64,000 bases of DNA from Laceyella sediminis (lineage in GTDB: Bacteria; Bacillota; Bacilli; Thermoactinomycetales; Thermoactinomycetaceae), in assembly GCF_003003125.1 (NCBI RefSeq), contig NZ_PVTZ01000002.1, positions 1-64,000 on the forward strand, in the 5' to 3' direction. A model generated the notes under the pieces. It was not told the origin of the DNA and did not search any database. It saw only the letters and a list, made by a program, of their open reading frames with translations. The position numbers and the translations under genes are program-made. Below, piece after piece: positions 18,165 through 29,444 of this stretch; within the stretch, counting starts at the first letter, position 1, and each line of letters opens with the position of its first letter.

Positions 18165-18926
18165 TTATTCACCTGCACTTGCTGCTTGTACGAGCTGAAT
18201 GAACGAATCCGCTTTGAGGGCGGCTCCGCCCACCAACGCGCCGTCGATGTTGGGCTCTGCCATGAAGGAGCGGATATTTTCCGGTTTCACGCTGCCCCCG
18301 TATTGAATCCGCACTTCATTAGCCACCTGTTGATCATAAAGGTCAGCCACGGTTTTACGGATGTAAGCACACACTTCTTCCGCATCTGCCGCTGTTGACG
18401 CTTTGCCTGTGCCAATGGCCCAGACGGGTTCATAGGCGATGATCGTCCGCTTCATCTCCGCCGACGACAGCCCCGCGCAAGCCGCTTTCACCTGCGTTTG
18501 CACCACTTCTTTGGTTTTATCAGCTTCGCGCTCGGCAAGCGTCTCACCCACGCACACGATAGGGGTCAACCCGCCGTCCAGTGCCGCCCGCGTCTTTTTG
18601 TTTACTGTCTCATCCGTTTCCGCGAAATAGGCGCGCCGTTCGGAGTGACCGATAATCACATATTGGACACCGGCCGCTTTTAGCATCGGCACGCTCACTT
18701 CACCGGTGTATGCCCCTTGCTCTTCCCAATGGACATTTTGCGCTCCAATGCCGATATCTGTCCCTTGGGTCGCTTCGGCCAATGCCGGAAGAGCGAGATA
18801 AGAAGCACACAGCACCGCTTCCACATCAGCTGGCAACGTGGTCCGTTTCACTTCTTCAACAAAGGAAAGGGCCTCCGCCGCCGTCTTGTGCATTTTCCAG
18901 TTACCCGCAATGACAGGAGTACGCAT
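18165..18926 (-). CDS. tpiA: triosephosphate isomerase
   Basis: A 253-residue TIM barrel. GNWKMHK at the start, catalytic His in [10 protein letters not shown], catalytic Glu in [11 protein letters not shown], and the phosphate loop YGGSVKPEN. Start ATG 18926 follows GAGGAGG. Confidence 0.97.
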   Translation of the reverse strand: MRTPVIAGNWKMHKTAAEALSFVEEVKRTTLPADVEAVLCASYLALPALAEATQGTDIGIGAQNVHWEEQGAYTGEVSVPMLKAAGVQYVIIGHSERRAYFAETDETVNKKTRAALDGGLTPIVCVGETLAEREADKTKEVVQTQVKAACAGLSSAEMKRTIIAYEPVWAIGTGKASTAADAEEVCAYIRKTVADLYDQQVANEVRIQYGGSVKPENIRSFMAEPNIDGALVGGAALKADSFIQLVQAASAGE

Positions 18927-18942
18927 GCGGTTTCCTCCTCAC

Positions 18943-20127
18943 TTATTTATCATCCAAAGCCGCTACACCCGGCAGCACTTTGCCCTCCAGGAATTCCAGC
19001 GAAGCCCCACCGCCAGTGGAGATATGATCCACCCGGTCGGCCATGCCCGCTTGGGCGATTGCTGCCGCGGAATCCCCGCCACCAATGATCGTGTACGCCG
19101 TGGATTCGGCCAACGCTTGAGCGACTGCATTCGTCCCTTTAGCAAACTGTTCAAATTCAAACACGCCCATCGGTCCATTCCAAATCACCAATTGGGACGC
19201 TTTCACCACATCAGCAAACAATTCCCTGGTTTTCGGCCCGATATCTACCGCTTCCAAATCCTCTGGGATTTGATCGATGGACACGGTTTTCACAATGGAA
19301 GGATTGGGACCGAACTCGTCGATGACGACGGCATCGATTGGCAAATACAACCGAACGCCTTTCTGTTCAGCCTGCGCAATGAACTGCTTTGCCAACTCCA
19401 CTTTGTCCTCTTCCAACAGGGATTTGCCGATCCCGTGGCCTTGCGCGTGGATAAAGGTGTAAGACAATCCGCCACCAATGATCAAATTGTCCACTTTGTC
19501 GAGCAAGTTTTCAATCACGCCGATTTTGTCCTTCACTTTCGCCCCACCGATGATAGCAGTGAAGGGACGTTTTGGATTGGCAAGCGCCGTTCCGAGAGCT
19601 TCCAGCTCTTTTTGCAACAGCAGACCGGCAACGGCCGGAAGATGCTCTGCGATGCCTGCCGTGGATGCATGCGCGCGGTGAGCAGCACCAAACGCGTCAT
19701 TCACGTACAGATCAGCCAGGTTGGAAAATGCTTTTGCCAGCTCGGGATCGTTCTTTTCTTCACCCGGTTCGAAACGGACGTTTTCCAGCAACAACACTTC
19801 GCCGTCAGCAAGCTCGGACACACGGGCTTCCATCTCGGCTCCAACCACTTCATCCACTTTGGCCACTGGTTTTCCCAATAGCTCTGACAGGCGTGTCGCC
19901 ACCGGCGTGAGCCGCATTTCTTCAACCACTTTTCCTTTGGGACGCCCCAAATGGCTAGCCAAGATGACTTTAGCCCCTTGCTCCACCAATGTTTGGATGG
20001 TGGGCAATGCGGCGCGAATCCGCGTATCGTCAGTGATTTGCCCATTCTCCATCGGCACATTGAAATCAACCCGACAAAACACGCGTTTACCGCGAACATC
20101 AACATCTTTGACCGACTTTTTATGCAT
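18943..20127 (-). CDS. pgk: phosphoglycerate kinase
   Basis: A 394-residue enzyme making ATP and 3-phosphoglycerate. [19 protein letters not shown] and the [10 protein letters not shown] substrate motif lie in the N-domain; the C-terminal GGGDSAAA loop binds nucleotide. AAGGAGGAAG precedes ATG 20127. A terminator-like hairpin (20192-20218) lies between gap and pgk, so gap transcripts may partly stop there. Confidence 0.97.
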   Translation of the reverse strand: MHKKSVKDVDVRGKRVFCRVDFNVPMENGQITDDTRIRAALPTIQTLVEQGAKVILASHLGRPKGKVVEEMRLTPVATRLSELLGKPVAKVDEVVGAEMEARVSELADGEVLLLENVRFEPGEEKNDPELAKAFSNLADLYVNDAFGAAHRAHASTAGIAEHLPAVAGLLLQKELEALGTALANPKRPFTAIIGGAKVKDKIGVIENLLDKVDNLIIGGGLSYTFIHAQGHGIGKSLLEEDKVELAKQFIAQAEQKGVRLYLPIDAVVIDEFGPNPSIVKTVSIDQIPEDLEAVDIGPKTRELFADVVKASQLVIWNGPMGVFEFEQFAKGTNAVAQALAESTAYTIIGGGDSAAAIAQAGMADRVDHISTGGGASLEFLEGKVLPGVAALDDK

Positions 20128-20191
20128 GGCCCTTCCTCCTTATGTTCAGCACAGGCGGTTCATCTCATCAACCCGCGCCTGTGAGCATGAG

Positions 20192-20218
20192 AAAGAGGAG
20201 AAAAGCTCTCCTCTTTTA
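20192..20218 (-). terminator. hairpin between gap and pgk
   Basis: AAAGAGGAG/CTCCTCTTT with T residues following on the minus strand; a possible partial terminator or processing site separating the gap message from the rest of the operon. Confidence 0.6.
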
Positions 20219-20269
20219 TACTCATGGTTACCCGAGAAATAGGATAACACATTTTACATTAGTATAACA

Positions 20270-22373
<2,104 letters not shown>

Positions 22374-22390
22374 CGGATCCCCCATCGTAG

Positions 22391-22426
22391 GACACATTAT
22401 GTCCCGCATAAGACAAAAGTGTCCCG
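22391..22426 (-). promoter_or_regulatory. CggR operator
   Basis: On the minus strand two tandem half-sites, CGGGAC-N5-TGTC and CGGGAC-N6-TGTC, lie between the promoter and cggR. They match the B. subtilis CggR operator (two CGGGAC/TGTC units), so the operon is autoregulated. Confidence 0.9.
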
Positions 22427-22460
22427 ATCCGTTCAAAAAAAATCCCCGTATCGGGATCAC

Positions 22461-22500
22461 TTTCATTTTAGCCTAAATAAAGTTTCTTTGACAAGTTCGT
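22461..22500 (-). promoter_or_regulatory. sigma-A promoter of cggR-gap operon
   Basis: TTGTCA and TAAAAT separated by 18 bp on the minus strand, upstream of the CggR operator, so the operator lies in the early transcribed region and acts as a roadblock. Confidence 0.65.
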
Positions 22501-22520
22501 CGGCCCGTTTTATTGAAAAT

Positions 22521-23876
22521 TCACAGAAAACGCTTACGTCCCGTTGAAGAGGCAATCCCCAGCTCTTCGCGATATTTGGCGATGGTCCTTCTGGAGATGC
22601 GGATTCCTTCCATTTTCAACAAATCGGCTATTTTCTGGTCGGACAGCGGTTGTTTCTTATCTTCCCCTTCTACTAAGATCTTAATCTTTTTCTGTACCGT
22701 TTTTTGTGACATGCCTTCACCCGAATGCGTGGAAAGGCCTGACGGGAAGAAGAAGCGAAAAGGATACAACCCCCGGGGGGTCTGAATGTATTTATGTTGG
22801 GTCGCCCGACTGACCGTCGATTCATGTAACCCTACATCCTCAGCAATCTGCTTTAACGTCAGCGGCCGCAGATAATCCACCCCGTGATCCAAAAAGGCCT
22901 TTTGTTTTGACACGATGGCTTCCGCGACCCGTATGATGGTGTCCCGGCGCTGTTCAATCCCTTTAATCAGCCACATGGCTGACTGCACCCAATTTTTCAG
23001 GTATTGGGCCACATCTTCATCCAACCGTTCCCGTTGTTTGATCAACCGCTGATAGGCGGCGTTGATAGTCAAGCGGGGAGCCTCTCCTTCTTCAAGTAGC
23101 ACCACATACTCGCCATCCACTTTCTCCACCACCACATCGGGAGCCACATATCGCGGTGGTTCCGATGCGTATGCTGCCCCCGGGCGCGGGTGGCAGGATT
23201 TGATTTCATCTACCGCCGCCTGTACGGTAGGCACATCCACCCCCAAAGCTTGGGCGATTTTGCGCCATTTGCCGTCCGCCACGTCTTCTAAATGGCTTCG
23301 AGCAATGCGAATCGCTAGTTCATTAGGCGTGTCACGGTGGCGAAGTTGAATTTCGAGGCACTCTCCCAAATTTCTGGCCCCCACACCGATCGGGTCCATT
23401 CCCTGAATGATGGATAAACATTTCACCGCCAATTTCTCATTTATCTGAAAGCGCTTACATATCTCTACTAGCTCCAGATCGAGATAGCCTCTTTCGTCCA
23501 AACTGTATATCATGTATTCGCAAATGCTCCGTTCTTGCCTGGGAAGACGCATCTCTCGCAACTGCATAATCAGCTCATCGGCAAGCGTTCCGGTTTGGGC
23601 CCGCGCATAATCCCTCGCATCTGCCCGTTCTTCTCGGCTGTAACCCTTACGCCTGGGCTCTGGATGCTCCGTCAGACGCTTCAGCCACTTCTCCAATTCG
23701 GCAAATGCGGCATCCTCCAGTTCCAGAACCGGATTCTCTGCAAACTGTTCTTCCAAGTACGTCTGCAAATCCGCCGCGGAATATTGCAACAGCTGAATGA
23801 CTTGGCGCAATTCCGGCGTCATCACCAATTTCATCCGTTGCTCTTGCACCAAGCTAAAACCCATTTGTAAAGCCAT
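22521..23876 (-). CDS. rpoN: RNA polymerase sigma-54 factor
   Basis: A 451-residue protein. Region I (MGFSLVQEQRMKLVMTPELRQVIQLLQYS) is the glutamine-rich activator-interaction segment. A central core-binding part follows, then the HTH (LKQIAEDVGLHESTVSRATQHKYIQTPRG) and the RpoN box (ISRRTIAKYREELGI). Start ATG 23876 has GGGAGGGG upstream; the longer frame to 24029 is not supported. Sigma-54 promoters need an AAA+ activator; none is encoded in this window. Confidence 0.95.
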   Translation of the reverse strand: MALQMGFSLVQEQRMKLVMTPELRQVIQLLQYSAADLQTYLEEQFAENPVLELEDAAFAELEKWLKRLTEHPEPRRKGYSREERADARDYARAQTGTLADELIMQLREMRLPRQERSICEYMIYSLDERGYLDLELVEICKRFQINEKLAVKCLSIIQGMDPIGVGARNLGECLEIQLRHRDTPNELAIRIARSHLEDVADGKWRKIAQALGVDVPTVQAAVDEIKSCHPRPGAAYASEPPRYVAPDVVVEKVDGEYVVLLEEGEAPRLTINAAYQRLIKQRERLDEDVAQYLKNWVQSAMWLIKGIEQRRDTIIRVAEAIVSKQKAFLDHGVDYLRPLTLKQIAEDVGLHESTVSRATQHKYIQTPRGLYPFRFFFPSGLSTHSGEGMSQKTVQKKIKILVEGEDKKQPLSDQKIADLLKMEGIRISRRTIAKYREELGIASSTGRKRFL

Positions 23877-24093
23877 TCTCCCCTCCCACCTCCGCTGCCG
23901 TGTAAGATCAGGGCAAGTGTGAACCTCCATGTCAGTTCTTATTAATTTCATTTTATCACAATCCCTGTGCCAGCTTTGGATTCTTTTTTTTCCAACAACT
24001 TTCCCACTTGAGAATCGCATATTTTTCACTTTTTACTTGCACACGGATATTGAACATGCTATAATCTTTTTTGTCGGATTGCTATATTGACTT

Positions 24094-24168
24094 GCGCCTA
24101 TAGCTCAGGGGATAGAGCACTGGTCTCCGGAACCAGGTGCCCAGGTTCGAATCCTGGTAGGCGCGCCA
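24094..24168 (+). tRNA. tRNA-Arg (anticodon CCG)
   Basis: A 75-nt cloverleaf with acceptor GCGCCTA/TAGGCGC, anticodon stem CTGGT/ACCAG around loop CTCCGGA, T-loop GGTTCGAATCC and encoded CCA. Its 3' portion is repeated at 38768-38819, so it is the integration site of the following 14.6 kb element. Confidence 0.95.
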
Positions 24169-24173
24169 AAACC
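24122..24173 (+). repeat. attL in tRNA-Arg
   Basis: 43 bp (24122-24164) identical to 38768-38810, then one mismatch (the discriminator base) and eight more identical bases. It starts in the anticodon stem, typical for tyrosine-integrase elements using a tRNA 3' end. Confidence 0.9.
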
Positions 24174-24320
24174 TAATAAATGCCGATATTATCAAGCGAT
24201 TGTCTGATCGTCAGGCTAACCGATAGCACACGGTTTCTGCTCGATAATAAAGGCGACCGGGAGACGTCTTCTAACGTGTTTTTGCGCTTAGCGATGACAC
24301 GAAAGGAGGCGTCTTTTGTT

Positions 24321-25334
24321 ATGTCCAGAAAAGGAAAGCGTATCGTAACTAGACGCAGAGAGTTTATTGAACCAACATCGACGGATTCCGATATGACGAT
24401 TCAAGAGGCATTTGATTATTTCGTTAATTTAAAGAAAACCGAAGGAGTAAAACAGCGTACAATTAACGATTATTACATGTTAATGGGTTATTTTACCGAG
24501 TGGCTAAACGAACAACACCCTTCTATCGAAAGAATCGAAAACATCAACACAGGAACGATCCGGGAATACATAATCTATTTGAGCGAAGAAAGATTTAACG
24601 AGCAGACAGGGGAATATGGACTATCACCTTACACGGTTAACGTTCGCATCAGATTCTTAAAAGCATTCTTTAATGCGCTTTACCGTGAGGAAATCATTCG
24701 TAGAAATCCGTGTGAGGGAGTAAGCCTAATGCGGGTGAATGAGGACACATTCGAGCCATTAACGGACGATGAAATTGAAAGGTTACTTGGCGCACCAAAT
24801 ACCCGCGAATATGCCCAATTCCGTGATTTGGTCATCATGTATTTGATGTTGGACACAGGTATGCGCATTTCCGAAGTGTGCAATTTAGAGGTTTCCGAGA
24901 TCGATTTTAAAACAAGGGCAATTATCCTTCCATCACATAAAAACAAAAATCGCAAACCAAGGATACTCCCTTTGTCTAATCACGTTTTAAAGCTCCTAAT
25001 GGAGTTAGTCACAGAGAATAAAACTCATTTTGATACCAATTTCGTATTTGTCTCCAACTGTGGAACTCGGTACAATCCAAATTCATTTCGTAAACGATTG
25101 CTGATTTATAAAAAGAACGCAGGAATCACAAAGAGGGTCAGCCCTCATTTATTCCGTCATATGTTTTGTCGGAATTACATTTTAAATGGTGGAGATGTGT
25201 TCACATTACAACGAATTGCAGGACATGCCGATATATCAACCACTCGCAAATATGTTCAAATGGACGACAAAGCAATCAAGGATCAACATGCACAGTTTAG
25301 TCCTGTATTAAGGATTAGAAAAAAATTCAAGTAG
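24321..25334 (+). CDS. int: tyrosine recombinase/integrase
   Basis: A 337-residue integrase. An N-terminal SAM-like core-binding domain (residues 25-125) precedes the catalytic domain with Arg182 (GMRISEV), Lys near 207, His276-x-x-Arg279 (HLFRHMF), His302 (GHADIST) and nucleophile Tyr311 (RKYVQM). Start ATG 24321 has AAAGGAGG upstream. It lies about 150 bp inside attL at tRNA-Arg and is the obvious enzyme for integration of the 24169-38767 element. A decayed homologue follows the downstream att copy at 38940-39690. Confidence 0.93.
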   Translation: MSRKGKRIVTRRREFIEPTSTDSDMTIQEAFDYFVNLKKTEGVKQRTINDYYMLMGYFTEWLNEQHPSIERIENINTGTIREYIIYLSEERFNEQTGEYGLSPYTVNVRIRFLKAFFNALYREEIIRRNPCEGVSLMRVNEDTFEPLTDDEIERLLGAPNTREYAQFRDLVIMYLMLDTGMRISEVCNLEVSEIDFKTRAIILPSHKNKNRKPRILPLSNHVLKLLMELVTENKTHFDTNFVFVSNCGTRYNPNSFRKRLLIYKKNAGITKRVSPHLFRHMFCRNYILNGGDVFTLQRIAGHADISTTRKYVQMDDKAIKDQHAQFSPVLRIRKKFK

Positions 25335-25518
25335 TTAACGGAAAAAGAAAAGGCATACCCTCGAAGGAACTCCGCTTGGAAGTCCGCCTCTAAGGTACAC
25401 CCTTACCCAAAACCATCGTACCCAAAAAAAGGCGGACATGCAAGCCTTAGTTCGTTATCGAAGCAAATAGAACGTGCGTTCCTTCGGGGTGTGTCTTTAT
25501 AAAGAGGAGATTCGCATC
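25335..25518. other. intergenic leader with imperfect inverted repeat
   Basis: CTCGAAGGAAC (about 25359) and GTTCCTTCGGGG (about 25478) are imperfectly complementary across 110 bp. They could form a long leader hairpin before the replication-like gene, but the match is short. Confidence 0.3.
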
Positions 25519-26484
25519 ATGGAAAAGGTCATCTATGCAGGGGACAAAACCGCAATGAAGGAACTTTCTTTATTCGAAAGCATCGATCAGTTTAACAAAT
25601 ACTATCGTCGTCTAAAACTAACGATTATCAGTGAATTACGCCCGACATGGGTTCGCATTCTGGACAAACTATTCCAATGTTCGGCGGAACTGATCGGCGT
25701 AACCTTTTTTCGTCGAATGGAACTTGCAACCAGAGCCGAATGCGGCAAAACGAGCCTTGACGACTTTCTTCGTTATGCCAGAAAACGGGGATTCCTTCGC
25801 ACTGTACGCGCTCAATCGCCTAAAGGCGGTAAAAAGAAGTCAGGCGGAGACGCCCATCTCATTTTTGTCTTCGTTCCTATGGATGATCTATTAGAGCTAC
25901 CAGGCAAAAATAAACGGCAGGGAACAAATAACGAATCTAAACGGGAACCGCATCGGGAACCGTCTTTCGGGAGCCGTCAGCAAGTCGAAAACCCTTGCGA
26001 ATCAAAAGACGATGCAACAAAAAGCGCGTCCCTATCAAGTTCTTTTTTTAGCAGGGAATCTATTAATTTAAAAACAGATATTAACGTAGACGGCGACCTA
26101 GACGAAACTTACGCAGACAATACGATTCCGAAAGAAGTGATTCGGGCATTAGTTCCCATTAGCCGCAAAGCTAACGTTATTAATCGGATATGGTCTAAAA
26201 TTCGGTTAGCGTTCAAAAACAGCCACATCGAGAATAAGGACGTGTATAGCCTAGACCATATCTTAGCTCATAACGAATACATACTCGATCAATTAGTTCG
26301 CAGGATTAAAGCAGTTGTTAATGCCGAGAAGACGGGTAAGGCTCGTGATTTCTTTGCATTGTTATATTGGCATGTTTCGCAAGTATTCCAAGCAGTTGCG
26401 GAAGAACAGGCGGCTGCGGTTAGAAGATCAATTGCGCAATCTTATGGGTTTGGCAACTTTCCCATGAGACGTGTATTTAGTTAG
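25519..26484 (+). CDS. unknown element backbone protein
   Basis: A 321-residue basic protein. Start ATG 25519 follows AAGAGGAG. Residues about 30-110 look like a winged helix (WVRILDKLFQCSAELIGVTFFRRMELATRAECGKTSLDDFLRYARKRGFL), followed by a charged Lys/Gly linker and a C-terminal helical part. This resembles helix-turn-helix proteins of Bacillus plasmids and integrative elements, often near replication functions, but I do not recognise the family. A role in replication or element control is only a guess. Confidence 0.55.
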   Translation: MEKVIYAGDKTAMKELSLFESIDQFNKYYRRLKLTIISELRPTWVRILDKLFQCSAELIGVTFFRRMELATRAECGKTSLDDFLRYARKRGFLRTVRAQSPKGGKKKSGGDAHLIFVFVPMDDLLELPGKNKRQGTNNESKREPHREPSFGSRQQVENPCESKDDATKSASLSSSFFSRESINLKTDINVDGDLDETYADNTIPKEVIRALVPISRKANVINRIWSKIRLAFKNSHIENKDVYSLDHILAHNEYILDQLVRRIKAVVNAEKTGKARDFFALLYWHVSQVFQAVAEEQAAAVRRSIAQSYGFGNFPMRRVFS

Positions 26485-26489
26485 AGATG

Positions 26490-27173
26490 TTACAAACAAA
26501 AATATTCTTTTCGAATTCTTGCTGATGTTATTTTTCCAGCCTCAGCAAAAACATCTAAGAGTTCTTCGTAGGTATTAGGATCGTTGCCAAGTTTATTCCA
26601 AAGTTTGGAACCAATTAAAACGAATCTATCGTCTTCCATATCGAACCACGGATCAGGAACTGTCCAGCTTTTTCTATATGGCTTTCCTTCTCCTGATGGA
26701 TTATAGGGAAGCGCAAAAAAGGCCTCACAATTCGGATCGGTAGAGCGTAAATACAAGAGGTTTCTTTTTGCCTCTTTGGTTTGGTCTTTATTTGGCTTTA
26801 CTGTTTTGAATGAATAATACTCTTCATGACCATCTGGGCGACGGACATAAAGGTCGGAGATCACCTTAACCTGCTGGTATTTGTCAATATCAAGACTAAT
26901 GATCTTATCCAATTCTGCCTGCAAGTCAGGAAATTCTTTTCTTCTGCCTTGAGTCCTTTTGGGGTTATTGACTAATCTTTCTATTTCATCAATACGCCAA
27001 GAATTGATAGTTAGTTCGGTTTTATATTGATTCTTTGCATATGCACCACTACCTTCTGCAATAATTCTTCCGATTTGTTCAAAAACCGCCGATCCTAAGC
27101 TACTCGAGAAAGAACGTTCAAATGTCGATCCTTTCCAAACTTCAATAGGTGCTAATCGATAGCCGAACTTCAA
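26490..27173 (-). CDS. TdeIII-family restriction endonuclease, N-terminally truncated
   Basis: The 227-codon frame opens at TTG 27173. It contains the TdeIII family blocks IWKGS/VWKGSTFERSFSSSLG, the catalytic core SDLYVRRPDGHEEYYSFKTVKPNKDQTKEAKRNLLYL (D…Y/E…K arrangement) and FALPYNPSGEGKPY. Family members usually have some 30 further residues before VWKGS; here homology ends exactly where the divergent integrase fragment begins (about 27170), so the gene has lost its 5' end. No cognate cytosine or adenine methylase lies beside it, consistent with an inactive remnant. It is convergent with the gene at 25519. Confidence 0.7.
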   Translation of the reverse strand: MKFGYRLAPIEVWKGSTFERSFSSSLGSAVFEQIGRIIAEGSGAYAKNQYKTELTINSWRIDEIERLVNNPKRTQGRRKEFPDLQAELDKIISLDIDKYQQVKVISDLYVRRPDGHEEYYSFKTVKPNKDQTKEAKRNLLYLRSTDPNCEAFFALPYNPSGEGKPYRKSWTVPDPWFDMEDDRFVLIGSKLWNKLGNDPNTYEELLDVFAEAGKITSARIRKEYFCL

Positions 27174-27698
27174 CCTATCCGCGACCTCGAGAAAATCGAA
27201 AACATGAAATGGGCATTAAAAAAGTTCTGTAGTCAAAGGGATTACATTCTGTTTTTAATCGGGATAAATACGGGACTACGAGTTGGAGACTTGCTAAAGC
27301 TGAAAGTATCGGATGTTAGACGAAAAAAGCGAATCGTTATTAAAGAGGGTAAAACCGGGAAACCTCGAACAATCAGTCTCGTTAACATATACGATGAAAT
27401 CCAAGAGTACATAAAAACAATCGATTCCGTCTGGTTGTTTCCGTCTCGCAAGGGAAACAAAGCGATCACCACAACGCAAGCATACCGCCAACTGCAAAAA
27501 GCGGCAGACATGGCGGAAGTTGATTCGATCGGAACGCACACGATGAGAAAGACGTTCGGATATTGGTTTTATAAACAGACAAAGGACGTAGCAAAACTCC
27601 AGGAAATCCTAAATCATTGGCATCCGTCCATAACGCTTAGATATATCGGGATCACCGCGGAGGAAATCGAAAACTCACTCGTTAACTTCAAACTATAA
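27171..27698 (+). pseudogene. small tyrosine recombinase, 5' end lost
   Basis: A short XerC-like integrase of the type beginning 'M…QPIRD' (about 180 residues). QPIRDLEKIENMKW is readable from 27171, but the native first codons are replaced by antisense of the TdeIII gene. Catalytic residues remain: Arg in GLRVGDLL, HTMRKTFG, HWHPSITLRYIG. Translation could begin at ATG 27204 (164 residues) or, less likely, at an upstream in-frame ATA (27159). It may be inactive. Confidence 0.65.
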
Positions 27699-27735
27699 GG
27701 CGGCAGACATACGGTCTACCGCTTTTTTATTGGCC
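27699..27735 (+). terminator. terminator after integrase fragment
   Basis: GCGG-AGAC/GTCT-CCGC hairpin followed by six T, immediately after the stop codon. Confidence 0.65.
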
Positions 27736-28465
27736 GATACCCTAACATACCGGAACATACTCCCACAGTGTAACGTCTATAGGGATTCTTATCATCCCCA
27801 CCCGTCTACATAGTCTTACGCCTATTCTATGAAGAGAGCATGGCTAATTGTTCTATTCTTTCTTAGAAGATTGATAGCGGGAGATGGTCGTATACTCTTT
27901 GACTTAACAGAATCAGACTGACGAACCAATAGCGAATAGATACGATCTAACGGCTATGGCTTTAATTGTTTCGTTCTTCTCATTCTCAATGTTTTCGTTA
28001 TTCATTAATTGTTGCATGAAAAGAATACAAAGGAGATAACAAGGAACCGTTTTTCTTTTTTGTTTTGGTCAACAAAATTAAAAGGATAAACGTTAGGAAC
28101 GCATCTCAGTGCCATTTATTCGCGCTCTGTAGGGTTTTAACTTGTTCTTATGATAATTTCCCTTCTCTGAAATTTAACCGTCTTAAAATGAGAATAAGCG
28201 GCTCCTGTTATGAGTTTTCGGATAATTACACCCCCCAAAGGGGGTATTGATTATGGCTTCGGCTGGCTGTCAAAGATCACGCATACCATTTTCAAACCGA
28301 GGGGTTAATCGTTTTAAAGATTCCGATTACTATTCATGCATGCTATCGGGAAAATGATTCCGACTTTTATTTTTGTGTCCTTTTTTGGTTACTCCTATGC
28401 GCTTTTGTAAAAGACGAGTGTTACCCCGTCAAAGATTACTGAAGTACAATCAGGAGGAAATCGGA
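27736..28465. other. 730-bp non-coding region of the element
   Basis: No credible gene: the 61-codon frame at 28065 lacks a ribosome binding site. A hairpin ACCCCC/GGGGGT lies at about 28230. Its place between replication-like genes would suit an origin, but I see no iterons or nick-site motif to support that. Confidence 0.35.
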
Positions 28466-29020
28466 ATGGCAAATGAAACCGTAGGAAATCGCATAAAAGA
28501 ACGACTAAACGGACGGTCAATTCCGAAACAACGCGTCTATGACAAGACGAAAGAAAAAGAATCGATCTTTTTCCGACTACCCAAAGAGATCGAACACTAT
28601 GTCTATATCCCTGAATTTCGTCCCGAAATGATTTATTTGTATGCGTTGATTTCCGATTACTACAACAGTGAAGAAGGTTATGCTTTCCCTTCGGTTGGAA
28701 CGCTTTCTATTCGCTATGGAAGAAATGAGGGAACAACCCGGCAACATTTAAAGGTACTTCAAGCTGTTGGACTTTTAGAAATCACACATAGGGAAGGATA
28801 TTCAAGCATTTATCGCCCGCTTTATCCACTAAAGGAAGCCGATTTTTACGGAGTTTTTCCCGAAGCAATGGAAGAACGGAAGAAAGCCGAAACCCAAGTC
28901 GAGAAAGAACGGCAGCGATCCAAGGCAAAAAGAAAGTTTAGGAGTGTAGATAATCAAGAAAGTGTAGTTAACCAAGAACAACAGCCTATGACACTAAAGG
29001 AAATGTTGGACTGGCTTTAG
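28466..29020 (+). CDS. winged-helix protein, replication-initiator-like
   Basis: A 184-residue protein. Start ATG 28466 is preceded by AGGAGG; the frame upstream is not needed. Residues about 40-120 (IPEFRPEMIYLYALISDYYNSEEGYAFPSVGTLSIRYGRNEGTTRQHLKVLQAVGLLEITHREG) form a helix-turn-helix as in the N-terminus of RepA/DnaD-type replication proteins ('YAFPS…' pattern). A charged coiled segment and a C-terminal TLKEMLDWL follow. Probably part of the element backbone, directly before the 196-bp repeat that begins the cargo cassette. Confidence 0.6.
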   Translation: MANETVGNRIKERLNGRSIPKQRVYDKTKEKESIFFRLPKEIEHYVYIPEFRPEMIYLYALISDYYNSEEGYAFPSVGTLSIRYGRNEGTTRQHLKVLQAVGLLEITHREGYSSIYRPLYPLKEADFYGVFPEAMEERKKAETQVEKERQRSKAKRKFRSVDNQESVVNQEQQPMTLKEMLDWL

Positions 29021-29037
29021 GGTTCAGCATTTTTTAT

Positions 29038-29233
29038 AAAAGAGGAGTGCAAAAATCGTAAAGAGGGATAGTCAATTATTGACGGTAAACTAGAATTACT
29101 AAACAAGAATTAAAGAACAAGAATTAATGATTACAAGCCCAGTCTTGCGACTGTACTTGTTAGCGGCATTTATATCTATCTAATTACGATTACTTTTTAT
29201 TCGGAATAAGGGATAAGGTTACTGCCGTTAAAA
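29038..29233 (+). repeat. 196-bp direct repeat, left copy
   Basis: Identical to 35757-35952 at 195 of 196 positions, offset 6719 bp; weaker similarity (TTAGGGTTC) extends left to 29017. The two copies enclose the regulator/RiPP/methyltransferase cassette. No open frame or att-like core is evident inside the repeat. Confidence 0.95.
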
Positions 29234-29296
29234 CAAAGTAAAGGACGATAAAGAGATAACATATTTTAAAGACCGTAAATAATCCGATTTAAATTA

Positions 29297-29331
29297 AAAA
29301 GGCTTTCGGAATGCCCGAAAGCTCTTTTTTA
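29297..29331. terminator. terminator downstream of the HTH-TPR gene
   Basis: GGCTTTCGG/CCGAAAGC hairpin with A run before and T run after, so it can act in both directions. Confidence 0.75.
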
Positions 29332-29390
29332 TTACCAATCATTAAAATCTTATTATTACTGTGATACCATCCGGACGATTACTTTACTTG

Positions 29391-29444
29391 CTAATCGTCA
29401 TCACTATCGTCATCACCCAACCGGATAGATAAACTAAAAATCAT
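29391..29444 (-). CDS. 17-residue ORF overlapping the regulator 3' end
   Basis: ATG 29444 is placed 7 nt after GAGGAGG, overlaps the HTH-TPR stop by 11 nt in another frame, and reads MIFSLSIRLGDDDSDDD then TAG. The good ribosome binding site and coupling to an RRNPP-like receptor are what one expects for a cognate signalling peptide gene, but the peptide is short and has no secretion signal. Coding status is uncertain. Confidence 0.35.
   Translation of the reverse strand: MIFSLSIRLGDDDSDDD

Noticed and set aside
27159-27161. ATA as true start of the small integrase
   Set aside because: AGGTG lies at the right distance, but the codons before QPIRD are antisense of the TdeIII gene, so the site arose by chance at the joint.
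28065-28250. 61-codon frame in the element's non-coding region
   Set aside because: Non-protein-like composition and no ribosome binding site.
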